Shown piece after piece: positions 1 through 8,931 of a stretch of DNA of 64,000 bases. Made by a program: the position numbers and the translations under genes. Source of the DNA: an uncultured Pelagibacteraceae bacterium (GTDB lineage Bacteria > Pseudomonadota > Alphaproteobacteria > Pelagibacterales > Pelagibacteraceae); NCBI GenBank assembly GCA_902564385.1, contig CACFAT010000002.1, forward strand, positions 62,001 to 126,000, in the 5' to 3' direction. Below the pieces are notes generated by a model. It worked only from the letters and a program-made list of their open reading frames with translations. It ran no database searches and was not told the origin of the DNA. Position 1 is the stretch's first letter, and the number at the start of each line of letters is the position of its first letter.

Positions 1-122
1 TTTTATCAAATGGTGATTTCAATTCTAAAATTGATATTGAAGCAGATTATTCTTCTAAGAATGCTAAAGAAAAAATTGAAAAAGCTGGTGGACAAATTAC
101 TGTTAAAAATCAATCCAAATAA
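1..122 (+). CDS. rplO: 50S ribosomal protein L15, C-terminal fragment (runs in from the left)
   Basis: An open frame enters from the left edge and ends at a TAA whose last base is also the first base of the secY ATG. The 39 visible residues end in AKEKIEKAGGQITV, the usual L15 C-terminus that lies against 23S rRNA. L15 directly before secY is the standard order of the spc operon. Only the tail is visible, so start, length and full function cannot be judged here. Confidence 0.85.
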   Translation, partial: LSNGDFNSKIDIEADYSSKNAKEKIEKAGGQITVKNQSK

Positions 123-1402
123 TGAGTGCTTCAACACAATCTAATGATTTAAGAAACAGAATATTATTTACACTATTTATACTTGCTGTTTATAGATTGG
201 GCACATTTGTTCCCTTACCTGGAATTGATCCTGATCAACTTCAAATAATGATGGAAGGAAACCAAAAAGGTTTGTTAGGTATGTTTAATGTTTTCGCAGG
301 AGGTGCTGTAAGCAGAATGGCAATATTTGCACTAGGAATAATGCCATATATATCATCCTCAATTATCGTACAATTACTTACAGGAGTATCTGATTATTTT
401 AAAAATTTAAAGGCTCAAGGTGAAATAGGTAGACAAAAAATTACTCAAATAACTAGATATGGAACTGTTTTATTAGCAACTATACAAGGATATGGGCTAG
501 CAGTTGGATTGGAGTCTTCAGCAGATTTAGTGATTAATCCAGGAATATTTTTTAAAATTTCAACCGTAACAACGATTGTTGCTGGAACTATTTTTTTAAT
601 GTGGCTTGGCGAACAAATTACACAAAGAGGAATTGGCAATGGTATTTCATTAATTATTTTTTCAGGAATAGTTGCTGAAATCCCTAGAGCTTTAGTAACC
701 ACGTTTGAATTAGGAAGAACGGGTGCAATTTCAACAGTAATGATAATTTTTATATTTTTACTGCTTGTTGCAACAATAATGTTTATTGTATTTATGGAAA
801 GAGCGTTGAGAAAAATTCTTATTAATTATCCTAAGAGACAAATGGGTAATAAAATGTATGGTGGAGACTCTTCGCATTTACCTTTAAAAATTAATTCAGC
901 AGGTGTAATACCAGCAATTTTTGCTTCAGCCTTATTATTATTACCAGTCACTTTTTCAAATTTTAATGTTTCGCAAAATGAAACATTTTTAAATATTTCA
1001 TCATATTTTTCACAAGGACAACCGTTGTATATGTTGCTCTATGCATCAGGTATAATATTTTTTACTTTTTTTTACACGTCAATAACTTTTAACCCAACTG
1101 AAACAGCTGAAAATTTGAGAAAATATGGTGGATTTATTCCTGGTATAAGACCTGGAGAAAGTACTGCAATCTATATCGATACAATTCTCACAAGACTTAC
1201 AACAATAGGAGCATTATATCTCGCTCTTGTTTGTTTAATGCCAGAATTTCTAATTGCAAATTATCCTATTCCATTCTATTTAGGTGGTGCATCAGTTTTA
1301 ATTGTTGTTGTAGTTGCAATTGACACTGTTACACAAATTCAAACAAGGATGATGAGTTCTCAATACGAGCAATTGATAAAAAAAACAAAATTTGGTAGAT
1401 AA
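122..1402 (+). CDS. secY: Preprotein translocase subunit SecY
   Basis: Central channel of the Sec translocon in the inner membrane, which passes unfolded proteins to the periplasm or into the bilayer. The 426-residue protein has about ten hydrophobic segments and the family landmarks PLPGIDP near residue 32, a plug-region GGAVSRMAIFALGIMPYI stretch near residue 60, and the cytoplasmic-loop motif PGIRPGEST near residue 342. Length matches the family. The ATG shares one base with the rplO stop, so it is translationally coupled, and adk follows with no gap. secY-adk order is typical of alphaproteobacteria. Confidence 0.97.
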   Translation: MSASTQSNDLRNRILFTLFILAVYRLGTFVPLPGIDPDQLQIMMEGNQKGLLGMFNVFAGGAVSRMAIFALGIMPYISSSIIVQLLTGVSDYFKNLKAQGEIGRQKITQITRYGTVLLATIQGYGLAVGLESSADLVINPGIFFKISTVTTIVAGTIFLMWLGEQITQRGIGNGISLIIFSGIVAEIPRALVTTFELGRTGAISTVMIIFIFLLLVATIMFIVFMERALRKILINYPKRQMGNKMYGGDSSHLPLKINSAGVIPAIFASALLLLPVTFSNFNVSQNETFLNISSYFSQGQPLYMLLYASGIIFFTFFYTSITFNPTETAENLRKYGGFIPGIRPGESTAIYIDTILTRLTTIGALYLALVCLMPEFLIANYPIPFYLGGASVLIVVVVAIDTVTQIQTRMMSSQYEQLIKKTKFGR

Positions 1403-1966
1403 GTGAATATAATATTGTTCGGCCCACCAGGAGCTGGTAAAGGCACTCAAGCTAAATATCTAGTAAAAAAATTAAATGGTTACCAAATTTCCACAGGCGA
1501 TATTTTAAGAGAAGAAATAAAAAAAGATTCAGATATAGGAAAAAAAATAATAAATAATATGAACGAGGGAAAATTTGTTAGTGATGAAATTGTAAATAGT
1601 CTTTTAAAAACTCATATTTTTGATCTTAGTAAAAAGCAAAAATTGATATTTGATGGCTATCCTAGATCCTTAAGTCAGGCTAAAAATTTAGACACATTAT
1701 TAAATAATTCAAATCAGAAGATTGATTATATTTTTTTCTTAAATGTTAATAAAGAAACAATTGTAGAAAGAATAAAAAAAAGAAAAGTTTTAGAAAAAAG
1801 ATCTGATGATGACTTAGATACTATATTAAAGAGGTACGATACTTATATAGAAACAACTAGGCCTGTATTAGATTACTATTCTAAAAATTCAAATTTTCAT
1901 GAGATTGATGGAGCAATGGAAATTGATGAAATAACTAGTAAAATAGAGGCTTTTTTGAATGTTTAA
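1403..1966 (+). CDS. adk: Adenylate kinase, short form
   Basis: Catalyses ATP + AMP = 2 ADP in the cytoplasm. The P-loop GPPGAGKGTQ is at residues 7-16, the AMP-binding STGDILR near residue 31 and the DGYPRS segment near residue 85. At 187 residues it is the short variant: the LID insert of the roughly 214-residue enterobacterial enzyme is missing and replaced by a short loop around EKRSDDD. The start is GTG placed directly after the secY stop. No other in-frame start gives a complete P-loop. Confidence 0.96.
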   Translation: MNIILFGPPGAGKGTQAKYLVKKLNGYQISTGDILREEIKKDSDIGKKIINNMNEGKFVSDEIVNSLLKTHIFDLSKKQKLIFDGYPRSLSQAKNLDTLLNNSNQKIDYIFFLNVNKETIVERIKKRKVLEKRSDDDLDTILKRYDTYIETTRPVLDYYSKNSNFHEIDGAMEIDEITSKIEAFLNV

Positions 1967-1970
1967 GACA

Positions 1971-1998
1971 TTGACTTTGAGTATTCTTCTTATATAAA
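1971..1998 (+). promoter_or_regulatory. Probable sigma70-type promoter for rpsM-rpsK-rpoA-rplQ
   Basis: TTGACT at 1971-1976 and TATAAA at 1993-1998 are separated by 16 bases, in the only real gap (55 bp) of this operon, just upstream of rpsM. It would let the alpha operon be transcribed independently of rplO-secY-adk. This is a motif match only. Confidence 0.5.
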
Positions 1999-2021
1999 AG
2001 TCACAATTTATCACAAAAATT

Positions 2022-2405
2022 ATGGCTCGTATTGCAGGTGTAAACATTCCACAAAATAAATTAGTTCATGTTGGACTTACTTATATTTATGGAATTGGTA
2101 ATAAATTTTCGCAGCAAATTTGTTCTGAATTAGAAATACCGAAATCAAAGAGAGTTAATGAATTAACTGATGATCAAATCTTAAAAATTAGAGAGTATAT
2201 AGATCAAAAATTTACTGTTGAGGGTGATTTAAGAAGAGAAACATCGTTAAGTATAAAAAGACTAATTGATCTTGCGACATACAGAGGATCTAGACATAGA
2301 AAAAAGCTTCCAGTGAGAGGTCAAAGAACAAGATGTAATTCTAGAACAAGAAAAGGTAAAGCCATAGCTATTGCTGGAAAAAAATTAACTCCACTTAAAA
2401 AATAA
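2022..2405 (+). CDS. rpsM: 30S ribosomal protein S13
   Basis: Head-domain protein of the small subunit that contacts 23S rRNA and the P-site tRNA. The N-terminus [13 protein letters not shown] and the C-terminal [14 protein letters not shown] motif are diagnostic. At 127 residues it has the normal length. It is first in the alpha operon, and its TAA overlaps the rpsK ATG by one base. rpmJ, which precedes rpsM in enterics, is not present here; its place is taken by adk. Confidence 0.97.
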   Translation: MARIAGVNIPQNKLVHVGLTYIYGIGNKFSQQICSELEIPKSKRVNELTDDQILKIREYIDQKFTVEGDLRRETSLSIKRLIDLATYRGSRHRKKLPVRGQRTRCNSRTRKGKAIAIAGKKLTPLKK

Positions 2406-2842
2406 TGAAAAAAGAAGTTACTGAAAATAAAGAGCAGAAAAAAGAAGTTAAATCAAAAAAAAGTTCCTATTCTAAAAAGAAAAAAGGAAAAAAAAATATT
2501 CTGAATGGAATAGCATATGTGCAATCTACTTTTAATAATACTATTGTTTCAATTGCAGATACAAATGGTAATGTAGTTTCCTGGGCATCTGCTGGCCAAA
2601 AAGGATTTAAAGGTTCGCGTAAGTCTACACCATATGCGGCGCAAGTTGCTGCTGATGCAGCTGCAGCAAAAGCTTTAGAAGTCGGTATGAAAATTTTGTC
2701 TGTTGAGGTTAAAGGACCTGGATCTGGAAGAGAAACTGCTTTGAGAGCTTTACAGGCTAGAGGATTTAAAATTATATCAATTAAAGATACAACACCAATG
2801 CCACACAATGGTACGAGACCACCAAAAAAAAGGAGAGTTTAA
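2405..2842 (+). CDS. rpsK: 30S ribosomal protein S11
   Basis: Platform protein of the small subunit near the E site. The conserved core runs from [13 protein letters not shown] (about residue 35) to the C-terminal [13 protein letters not shown]. At 145 residues it is about 15 longer than the E. coli protein because of a very Lys-rich N-terminal extension, probably an rRNA-binding tail. It has one-base overlaps with both rpsM and rpoA. Confidence 0.97.
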   Translation: MKKEVTENKEQKKEVKSKKSSYSKKKKGKKNILNGIAYVQSTFNNTIVSIADTNGNVVSWASAGQKGFKGSRKSTPYAAQVAADAAAAKALEVGMKILSVEVKGPGSGRETALRALQARGFKIISIKDTTPMPHNGTRPPKKRRV

Positions 2843-3870
2843 TGGAGCAAACTGAAGTAAATTCAAAAAATTGGAAATCATTAATTAAACCTGCAAAACT
2901 AGATGTTCAATTAAGTGATGATAAAGCATTTGCAAAGATCACTGCTGAACCACTAGAAAAAGGTTATGGATTAACTCTTGGTAATTCATTAAGAAGAATT
3001 CTTTTATCTTCAATTAGAGGAACGGCTGTAACATCTATTCAAATAGACGGTGTCTTACATGAATTTACATCGATTAAAGGTGTAAGAGAAGATGTCACTG
3101 ATATAGTATTAAATGTTAAATCTTTAGCTCTTAAAAGCTCATCTGACGAACCAAAAAAATTAATACTTGATGCCAAAGGTCCAGGAGAAATTAAAGCATC
3201 TGATATAACAGCTGTTGCTGATATTGAAATATTAAATCCAGATTTAGTGATCTGTAATTTGGACGAAAATACCAAGTTTCATATGGAAATGTCAGTAGGA
3301 ACAGGAAAGGGGTATGTTTCAGCTGATATGAATAAACCAGAAGAACCACCTCTTGGTTTAATCCCAATTGATTCGTTATTTAGTCCTGTAAAAAAAGTAT
3401 CTTATTCAGTCAGTACTGCTAGAGAAGGAAAAGCGTTAGATTATGATAAATTGACAATGGAAGTTGAGACAAATGGATCAATATCAGCAGAAGATGCCGT
3501 AGCGTATTCAGCAAGAATATTCCAAGATCAATTAGGTATGTTTGTTAATTTTGATGAACCACAAGAAGTTATTGTTAAAGAACAACCTTCTGAGCCAGAA
3601 TTTAATAAAAATTTACTGAGAAAAGTCGACGAATTAGAACTTTCTGTAAGATCAATGAATTGTTTAAAAAATGATAATATTATCTATATAGGCGATTTAG
3701 TACAAAAATCAGAAGGTGAAATGTTAAGAACACCTAATTTTGGAAGAAAATCATTAAATGAGATTAAAGAAGTTTTAACAGGAATGTCCTTATATCTTGG
3801 TATGGAAATTCCAAACTGGCCACCAGATAATATTGCAGAATTATCTAAGAAATTAGAGGAAGCGATCTAA
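2842..3870 (+). CDS. rpoA: DNA-directed RNA polymerase subunit alpha
   Basis: Assembly scaffold and promoter-recognition subunit of RNA polymerase. The N-terminal dimerisation domain shows [18 protein letters not shown] near residue 41. The C-terminal domain (about 255-325) shows [13 protein letters not shown] and [13 protein letters not shown], the UP-element and activator-contacting surface. Length 342 is typical for alphaproteobacteria. Its start and stop are both fused to neighbours by one-base overlaps. Confidence 0.98.
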   Translation: MEQTEVNSKNWKSLIKPAKLDVQLSDDKAFAKITAEPLEKGYGLTLGNSLRRILLSSIRGTAVTSIQIDGVLHEFTSIKGVREDVTDIVLNVKSLALKSSSDEPKKLILDAKGPGEIKASDITAVADIEILNPDLVICNLDENTKFHMEMSVGTGKGYVSADMNKPEEPPLGLIPIDSLFSPVKKVSYSVSTAREGKALDYDKLTMEVETNGSISAEDAVAYSARIFQDQLGMFVNFDEPQEVIVKEQPSEPEFNKNLLRKVDELELSVRSMNCLKNDNIIYIGDLVQKSEGEMLRTPNFGRKSLNEIKEVLTGMSLYLGMEIPNWPPDNIAELSKKLEEAI

Positions 3871-4310
3871 TGAGACATAAAATGGGCTATAAAAAGCTCA
3901 ATAGAACATCAGAACACAGAAAAGCTTTAATTAAAAATATGCTCAACTCATTAATAAAATATGAGCAAATTACAACAACATTGCCTAAAGCAAAAGTTTT
4001 AAAACCCCAAGCAGATAAAATTATAACATTGGGTAAGAAAGATACTTTGTCTAATACAAAAACATTAATCTCGAAGTTACAAGACATTAAATCTACAAAT
4101 AAAGTCAAAAAAACTCTTTCTAAAAGATATGAAAATAGAAAAGGCGGGTATACGAGAATTATCAAGGCTGGATTTAGATATGGTGATAACGCTCCAATGG
4201 CTGTGATTGAGTTTGTAGATAGGGATATTGAGGCAAAAAGAGTCGATAAAAAAAAGAAAGTTCCAGCTAAAGATCAAAAAAAAGAAGCTCCAAAAGAAGC
4301 AACAGCTTAA
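3870..4310 (+). CDS. rplQ: 50S ribosomal protein L17
   Basis: Large-subunit protein near the exit tunnel. It starts [20 protein letters not shown], the L17 signature, and contains GGYTRIIK at about residue 91. The last 25 residues are a Lys/Glu/Ala-rich tail beyond the conserved domain, as in many alphaproteobacteria. It is the last gene of the alpha operon. Confidence 0.97.
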   Translation: MRHKMGYKKLNRTSEHRKALIKNMLNSLIKYEQITTTLPKAKVLKPQADKIITLGKKDTLSNTKTLISKLQDIKSTNKVKKTLSKRYENRKGGYTRIIKAGFRYGDNAPMAVIEFVDRDIEAKRVDKKKKVPAKDQKKEAPKEATA

Positions 4311-4320
4311 AGTTAAATAA

Positions 4321-5229
4321 ATGAAAAAACTATTAAACGTTGATAAAACGTTCAATGGTATGCGTATTGATAGATTTTTAAGAAATCATTTCGGTCAAAT
4401 TCCTCAAAGTCTAATTGAAAAAAACCTAAGAAATGGGAGAATTAAGTTAAATAAAAAAAAAATTAAAAGCTCAAAAAAAATTCAATTTAACGATAAAATT
4501 GAATTATATAATTTTGAATTTAAAAAAATTATAAAGCAAAAAAAGAAAAAATTTATTCCAAGCAATGAAATTATAAAAGAAAATGAAGATTTAATTATTG
4601 AAAATAATGACAATTTTGTTGTTCTAAATAAACAAGCAGGAATTTCAGTGCAGGGAGGTACAAAATCAAAAAAAAATATAATTGATATATTTGCAAAAAG
4701 TAATTTATTTAGTGATGAGAAACCATTTTCTGTCCATAGATTGGATAAAGATACATCTGGAGTTTTTATAATTGCCAAAAATAGACAAACAGCCCAACTA
4801 CTTACTTCACTTTTTAGATTAAGAAAAGTTTATAAAACTTATTTAGCAATATGTAATGGTGAATTAATATTAAATGAAAAAGGTATGATAAAAGATAATT
4901 TAATTAGATTTGAAAATAAAAAAAAAATTATTGAAAAAGCTGAAACAAAATATGAAATCTTAGATAAAAATAATAATGCAACCTTTATTCAACTAAATCC
5001 AATAACCGGTAGAAAGCACCAATTAAGAAAACAATTATTCAACTTAGGAAATTCAATTATTGGTGATAAAAAATATAATTCGACAAATAATTTAAAAATA
5101 AATAATAAAAATTTAATGCTACACTCGTATGAAATAAAATTTAAAATTAATGATAGAAAATATACATTTAGAGCTACTCCACCTGATTATTTTAGAAATA
5201 TGTTAAAAACAAAAAGACTTAATTTTTAA
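4321..5229 (+). CDS. RluA-family 23S rRNA pseudouridine synthase
   Basis: Converts specific uridines in large-subunit rRNA to pseudouridine. An N-terminal S4 RNA-binding domain (about residues 10-60, with FLRNHFGQIPQSLIEKNLRNG) is followed by the catalytic domain with the HRLDKDTSGVFIIAK motif near residue 139, whose Asp is the nucleophile. The NPITGRKHQLRKQL segment near residue 224 is also typical. The S4 plus HRLDKDTSG layout resembles RluC. Which uridines it modifies cannot be told from sequence alone. The 3' end overlaps lipB convergently by 11 bases. Confidence 0.88.
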   Translation: MKKLLNVDKTFNGMRIDRFLRNHFGQIPQSLIEKNLRNGRIKLNKKKIKSSKKIQFNDKIELYNFEFKKIIKQKKKKFIPSNEIIKENEDLIIENNDNFVVLNKQAGISVQGGTKSKKNIIDIFAKSNLFSDEKPFSVHRLDKDTSGVFIIAKNRQTAQLLTSLFRLRKVYKTYLAICNGELILNEKGMIKDNLIRFENKKKIIEKAETKYEILDKNNNATFIQLNPITGRKHQLRKQLFNLGNSIIGDKKYNSTNNLKINNKNLMLHSYEIKFKINDRKYTFRATPPDYFRNMLKTKRLNF

Positions 5230-5842
5230 TATTCGATAAAAAATTTTTTATTAAATAATTTTCAATATTTTTGTAATTTTGTTTTTTTATCTTATTTAAA
5301 TTTGTTACTCCTCTATCTCTGACTCCACATGGAACAATCTTTTTATATACATTAAGATCATTAGATATATTTAGTGCAAAACCGTGATAAGCAATCCATT
5401 TTTTTACTTTTATGCCTATAGCTGCAATTTTATCTATTTCGCCAGATTTTTTCTTAAACCAAATTCCTATATTTTTTCTATCTGCAAAACAATCTATTTT
5501 GTAGTTTTTTAAAGTATCTATAATTGTCTTTTCTATTGCACTTATTATTTTTTTTATATTTTTACCTCTTTTGTTTAAGTCAATCACAAAATAAAAAACT
5601 AATTGACCAGGACCATGATATGTTATTTTTCCACCTCTATTCGATTTAATAAAGTTTATAGATTTATCTAAAATATCATTATCACTAAAACTTGTTCCGC
5701 CAGTATAAATCTCTTCATGTTCAAGTATCCAAATAAGTTCTTTATTTTTATTCACTTTTATTTGCTCTAATCTATCTTCAAGTATATCTATAGCAGATTT
5801 ATATTTTATTGGTTTTACTGACTTTTTTATCTCTATTGTCAT
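5219..5842 (-). CDS. lipB: Octanoyl-[acyl-carrier-protein]:protein N-octanoyltransferase
   Basis: Transfers octanoyl from acyl-ACP to lipoyl domains, the first step of lipoate synthesis. The RGGKITYHGPGQLV motif is near residue 70. The catalytic Lys lies in AAIGIKVKKW near residue 147 and the catalytic Cys in IVPCGVRDRGVT near residue 174. Length 207 is normal. It is convergent with, and slightly overlapping, the pseudouridine synthase. No lipA is adjacent. Confidence 0.93.
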   Translation of the reverse strand: MTIEIKKSVKPIKYKSAIDILEDRLEQIKVNKNKELIWILEHEEIYTGGTSFSDNDILDKSINFIKSNRGGKITYHGPGQLVFYFVIDLNKRGKNIKKIISAIEKTIIDTLKNYKIDCFADRKNIGIWFKKKSGEIDKIAAIGIKVKKWIAYHGFALNISNDLNVYKKIVPCGVRDRGVTNLNKIKKQNYKNIENYLIKNFLSNIKN

Positions 5843-5903
5843 TATAAATTTGTATTATTTTTATTTTCTATTAATAGTGCCAACTAAATTATAGGTAAAT
5901 TTT

Positions 5904-7277
5904 ATGACTATAGTAAAAAAAATAAAAGATAAAAAAGTTAACTTTGAATTTAACAAAGAATTTATCAAAGTTGTCACAGATAAAATTGCCTCAAATGACG
6001 CCGGATTTATTACAAATTCGTTCAATGCTATGCATCCAGCGGATGCTGCTGACATAATTGAACATTTAAGTCAAAATAACAGAGAAAATTTAATAAAATT
6101 AAATAGCTTCAAAGTTGATCCTGAAGTTTTTGTTGAATTAAACGAGTCAATTCAGTCTGAGATGATTGCATATTTATCATCTGATTCAATAGTAAATATA
6201 CTAAAAAATTTAGAGTCAGATGATGCAATTAAGATTTTAGAAAATGTAGATGAAAAAGATAAAAATACCATCCTTAGCTCATTGCCTCCAAAAGACCGAT
6301 TTGCATTACTTGAAAGTTTAAGTTATCCAGAGGACTCTGCTGCTAGATTAATGCAGCGTGAATTTACAGCTATACCGAGCAATTGGTCTGTAGGACAAAC
6401 GATAGACTATTTAAGAGAAAATAAAGAACTTCCTGAAGAATTTCTAGAAATATTTATAGTTGATCAAGAATTCAAACCTATTGGTACAGTTCCTTCATCA
6501 AGAGTATTAAGAACTCCAAGAGACACAAAAATGATGTCTATAATGGCTGAATCTCAAACTTTAATACCAGTTGATATGGATAGAGAGGAAGTTGGTAATT
6601 TATTTGAAAATTATAATTTGAGTTCTGCTGCTGTAGTAGATAAATCCAACAAACTTGTTGGGATGATAGCTTATGATGATGTTCTAACAGTATTAAAAGA
6701 GGAAGCTGAAGAGGATGTACTTAGATTAGCTGGAGTAGGAGATGAGGAAATAACTGATGGAGTAATAACAAAAACGAAGAGAAGATTTAATTGGTTGTTA
6801 TTAAACTTGTTTACTGCCTTTCTTGCAACTTATTGCATTAGTTTATTTGGTGCCACTATAGAGCAAATGGTAGTGCTAGCTTTTTTAATGCCAATCGTAG
6901 CATCTATGGGAGGTAATGCTGGTATGCAAACATTAGCTGTCACAGTAAGATCTTTAGCAACACAGGATCTAACAAAAAATAATTTTACAAATAATATTAT
7001 TAAAGAATTTAATATTGGTGTTTTAAATGGAGTTATTTTTGCAATTATAAGTTCTTTGATTGTTCAACTATGGTTTAATGATATTCAGCTCTCCTTAATA
7101 ATTTCAATTTCAATGGTTTTGACCATGATAGTTGCTGGCCTTTTTGGTATTTTAGTGCCAGTAACATTAAATAAAATGAAAATTGATCCTGCAATTTCTT
7201 CTAGTGTATTTGTTACAACAATAACAGACGTAATTGGTTTTGTATCTTTCTTAGGTGTAGGAGCTTATTTTTTATAA
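5904..7277 (+). CDS. mgtE: Magnesium transporter MgtE
   Basis: Gated Mg2+ channel of the inner membrane. An acidic helical N domain (about 40-140) is followed by a CBS pair (about 150-270) that senses cytoplasmic Mg2+, then five C-terminal membrane segments (from about 295). These include PIVASMGGNAGMQTLAVTVR, the pore-region signature. The 457-residue length is typical. It stands alone between lipB (divergent, 61 bp) and panC (convergent, adjoining). Confidence 0.95.
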   Translation: MTIVKKIKDKKVNFEFNKEFIKVVTDKIASNDAGFITNSFNAMHPADAADIIEHLSQNNRENLIKLNSFKVDPEVFVELNESIQSEMIAYLSSDSIVNILKNLESDDAIKILENVDEKDKNTILSSLPPKDRFALLESLSYPEDSAARLMQREFTAIPSNWSVGQTIDYLRENKELPEEFLEIFIVDQEFKPIGTVPSSRVLRTPRDTKMMSIMAESQTLIPVDMDREEVGNLFENYNLSSAAVVDKSNKLVGMIAYDDVLTVLKEEAEEDVLRLAGVGDEEITDGVITKTKRRFNWLLLNLFTAFLATYCISLFGATIEQMVVLAFLMPIVASMGGNAGMQTLAVTVRSLATQDLTKNNFTNNIIKEFNIGVLNGVIFAIISSLIVQLWFNDIQLSLIISISMVLTMIVAGLFGILVPVTLNKMKIDPAISSSVFVTTITDVIGFVSFLGVGAYFL

Positions 7278-8081
7278 TCAAAAATTATCAATCAATCTTA
7301 CTCCATTTATATAATAAGCAATAAATAATCTGTATTTAGATTTAAAATTATTTAATTTCATTCTATTTTCATCTCTAAATTCAAGATAATCAATTTTAAC
7401 TTTAAATTTATTTTCAAGTTCATGTTTAAATTTTGACAAATCCGCAAATCTATTCTTTTGTGATAGTTTTTTTAATTTATCCAGTTTGATAGCTATTTTT
7501 GATACTTTTTTTATAGATGATTTTCCTAATAATTTGTTTCTTGTAGATAAAGCAATTTTATTACTTTCTCTAATGGTAGGACAGCCAACAATATTTATTT
7601 TATATTTTTTACCTAATATTCTTTTAATTAACATGTATTGTTGAAAATCTTTTTCACCCATAAAAACATACTTAGATTTAACAATAGATAACAACCTATT
7701 CATCACATTTAATACTCCCTCAAAATGACCTTTTCTATATTTAGCACACAAAATCTTATCAGTCTTTTTAAGTTTAAAATTTTTCATTTTTTTTTTATAT
7801 ATTTCATTTACATCAGGTAAAAATAAATAATCCACTTTGAGTTTTGTTAATATTGAAATATCATTTTTTATATTTCTAGGATAATTCTCAAAATCTTTTT
7901 TTTTATTAAATTGTGTTGGATTGACAAAAATACTTACTAATGTCTCTTTGTTATTTTTTTTTGAAATTTTTATTAAAGACTCATGGCCTTTATGAATTCC
8001 TCCCATTGTAGGTACAAATCCTACATTTTTGTAATTTTTTACTGCCTTATTTAGTTCAAAAACATTTTTTAAAATTTTCAT
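7278..8081 (-). CDS. panC: Pantothenate synthetase (pantoate-beta-alanine ligase)
   Basis: Condenses pantoate with beta-alanine using ATP in coenzyme A synthesis. VGFVPTMGGIHKGHESLI (about residues 21-38) holds the HIGH-like nucleotide motif, and VNPTQFNKKKDFENYPR (about 53-69) is a pantoate-binding signature. The C-terminal half is shortened and very Lys-rich: 267 residues against about 280 in the family. No panB is adjacent. Confidence 0.93.
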   Translation of the reverse strand: MKILKNVFELNKAVKNYKNVGFVPTMGGIHKGHESLIKISKKNNKETLVSIFVNPTQFNKKKDFENYPRNIKNDISILTKLKVDYLFLPDVNEIYKKKMKNFKLKKTDKILCAKYRKGHFEGVLNVMNRLLSIVKSKYVFMGEKDFQQYMLIKRILGKKYKINIVGCPTIRESNKIALSTRNKLLGKSSIKKVSKIAIKLDKLKKLSQKNRFADLSKFKHELENKFKVKIDYLEFRDENRMKLNNFKSKYRLFIAYYINGVRLIDNF

Positions 8082-8115
8082 TTTTAATAAATATGATTAT
8101 AAGTAAAACATCTTA

Positions 8116-8931
8116 ATGATTAAACAAGCTATAATTCCTCTTGCTGGTTTGGGTACACGTTTGTTACCTTTAACAAGTGTTTTTCCTAAAGAACTACTTC
8201 CAATTAATGGTAAACCAGGAATTGAGTATATTTTAGATGAATGTATCGACGCTGGAGTAAAAGAAATTATTTTTATAATTTCTAAAAAAAAAGAAATGAT
8301 AAGAAAATATTTTAATAACGATAATTTTTATAAATCGATAATAAAAAAAAAGAAAGATCCTAGAATAATTAAAGAATATAAAAAAATCCTTTTTTATAAA
8401 AAAAAAATTAAATATGTTTATCAAAATAAGCCTCTTGGAACTGGAGATGCTGTATTAAAAACCAAAAAATTAATAAAAAATAATTATTTTTTAATGCTAT
8501 TACCTGATGATTTAATTATGAAAAAAAATTGTTCAAAAGATATGGTTAAAATTCACAAAAAATATAAAGCATCAGTTATGGCGAGCATGAAAGTAAAAAA
8601 AAATAATGTAGATCGTTGGGGAATTTATTCAATAAACAAAAACTATGATAAATCAAATTTTAAAATATCTGACGTAATTGAAAAACCAAATGCTGAAGAT
8701 GCTCCTTCCAACAATGCTGTCATTGGAAGATATATATTACCAAAAAAAATTTTTAATTATTTAAAAAATCAAAAAAAAGGAAAAGGTAATGAAATACATA
8801 TAACAGATGCAATAAGACGAATGATATTAGATAAGAATTTATTTATTGGACATAAGTTTAAAGGCAATTATTTAGATTGTGGATCTATGAATGGTTATAT
8901 AAATTCAGGAATTGAAATTTCCAAAATATGA
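8116..8931 (+). CDS. galU: UTP-glucose-1-phosphate uridylyltransferase
   Basis: Makes UDP-glucose from UTP and glucose 1-phosphate. The N-terminal nucleotide-binding motif AGLGTRLLPLTSVFPKELLPI spans residues 10-30, LLPDDLI is near residue 129, and GNEIHITDAI is near residue 224. At 271 residues it is slightly shorter than the usual 290-300. It overlaps ugd by four bases (ATGA), so both are co-translated to supply UDP-glucuronate for envelope glycans. Confidence 0.93.
   Translation: MIKQAIIPLAGLGTRLLPLTSVFPKELLPINGKPGIEYILDECIDAGVKEIIFIISKKKEMIRKYFNNDNFYKSIIKKKKDPRIIKEYKKILFYKKKIKYVYQNKPLGTGDAVLKTKKLIKNNYFLMLLPDDLIMKKNCSKDMVKIHKKYKASVMASMKVKKNNVDRWGIYSINKNYDKSNFKISDVIEKPNAEDAPSNNAVIGRYILPKKIFNYLKNQKKGKGNEIHITDAIRRMILDKNLFIGHKFKGNYLDCGSMNGYINSGIEISKI

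Noticed and set aside
2467..2808. Minus-strand open frame of 113 codons opposite rpsK
   Set aside because: It is entirely antisense to a certain ribosomal protein gene, has no family resemblance and shows low-complexity sequence.
4077..4355. Minus-strand open frame opposite rplQ and the pseudouridine synthase start
   Set aside because: A Phe/Ser-rich translation typical of the complement of Lys-rich genes; it spans two real genes.
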